A stretch of 5,793 nucleotides of DNA from JBLKSS01 sp047607725. GTDB lineage: Bacteria > Pseudomonadota > Gammaproteobacteria > Enterobacterales > Enterobacteriaceae. The position numbers and the translations under genes were made by a program. Location of the stretch: contig NZ_JBLKSS010000208.1 of assembly GCF_047607725.1 (NCBI RefSeq), positions 1 through 5,793 of the forward strand. Direction: 5' to 3'. Shown here piece by piece: positions 5,726-5,793 of this stretch (position 1 is the stretch's first letter; every line of letters begins with the position of its first letter). The notes below the pieces were generated by a model. It ran no database searches, was not told the origin of the DNA, and saw only the letters and a list, made by a program, of their open reading frames with translations.

Positions 5726-5793
5726 CTACGATGCCTAGTGAACCCGCATCCTATAAGGGACGGCTGTCAGATCATGGATAATCCGGCGATGAT

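Overview
The window looks like chromosomal DNA of an enterobacterium (Enterobacterales) whose genome is partly decaying. The gene order ygaM - nrdH - nrdI - nrdE - nrdF - proV, all on the minus strand, is the order I recall from Escherichia coli and Salmonella. The encoded Nrd proteins align with theirs almost end to end. One broken transporter gene, one cell-envelope gene without a start codon, and a new insertion sequence sit beside an intact ribonucleotide reductase operon. This pattern and the moderate GC content suggest a Sodalis-like insect symbiont or a relative, but the genus is an inference.

Layout on the plus-strand coordinates: 1-227 is the right end of an IS66-family insertion sequence, with the last 64 codons of its transposase and its terminal inverted repeat. 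It has inserted into proV, the ATPase gene of the ProU glycine betaine/proline importer. Only the first 155 codons of proV remain (228-692), and its Walker A motif carries two damaging substitutions as well. A 600-base non-coding stretch (693-1299) follows, with one good candidate promoter facing proV. A perfect 16-bp stem (1300-1341) closes the nrd operon. nrdF (1351-2322), nrdE (2340-4496), nrdI (4472-4879) and nrdH (4889-5128) are tightly packed and appear fully functional. Two NrdR boxes and a promoter lie at 5212-5258. A rho-independent terminator (about 5290-5331) ends the upstream ygaM-like reading frame (5393-5725), which has a good DUF883 domain but no usable start codon.

The four nrd genes form one functional system, the class Ib ribonucleotide reductase. 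NrdE reduces ribonucleoside diphosphates to deoxyribonucleotides. NrdF carries the dimetal-tyrosyl radical that starts each cycle. NrdI is the flavodoxin-like activator that supplies oxidant for the Mn cofactor, and NrdH is the glutaredoxin-like electron donor. All catalytic residues known for these families are present. NrdR, the global repressor of reductase genes, is expected to control the operon through the two boxes.

I did not find a new biological system. The points of most interest are the layered inactivation of proV, the start-less ygaM, the regulatory layout of the nrdH promoter (including a tiny Arg-rich leader frame), and some unusual substitutions in NrdE and NrdH.
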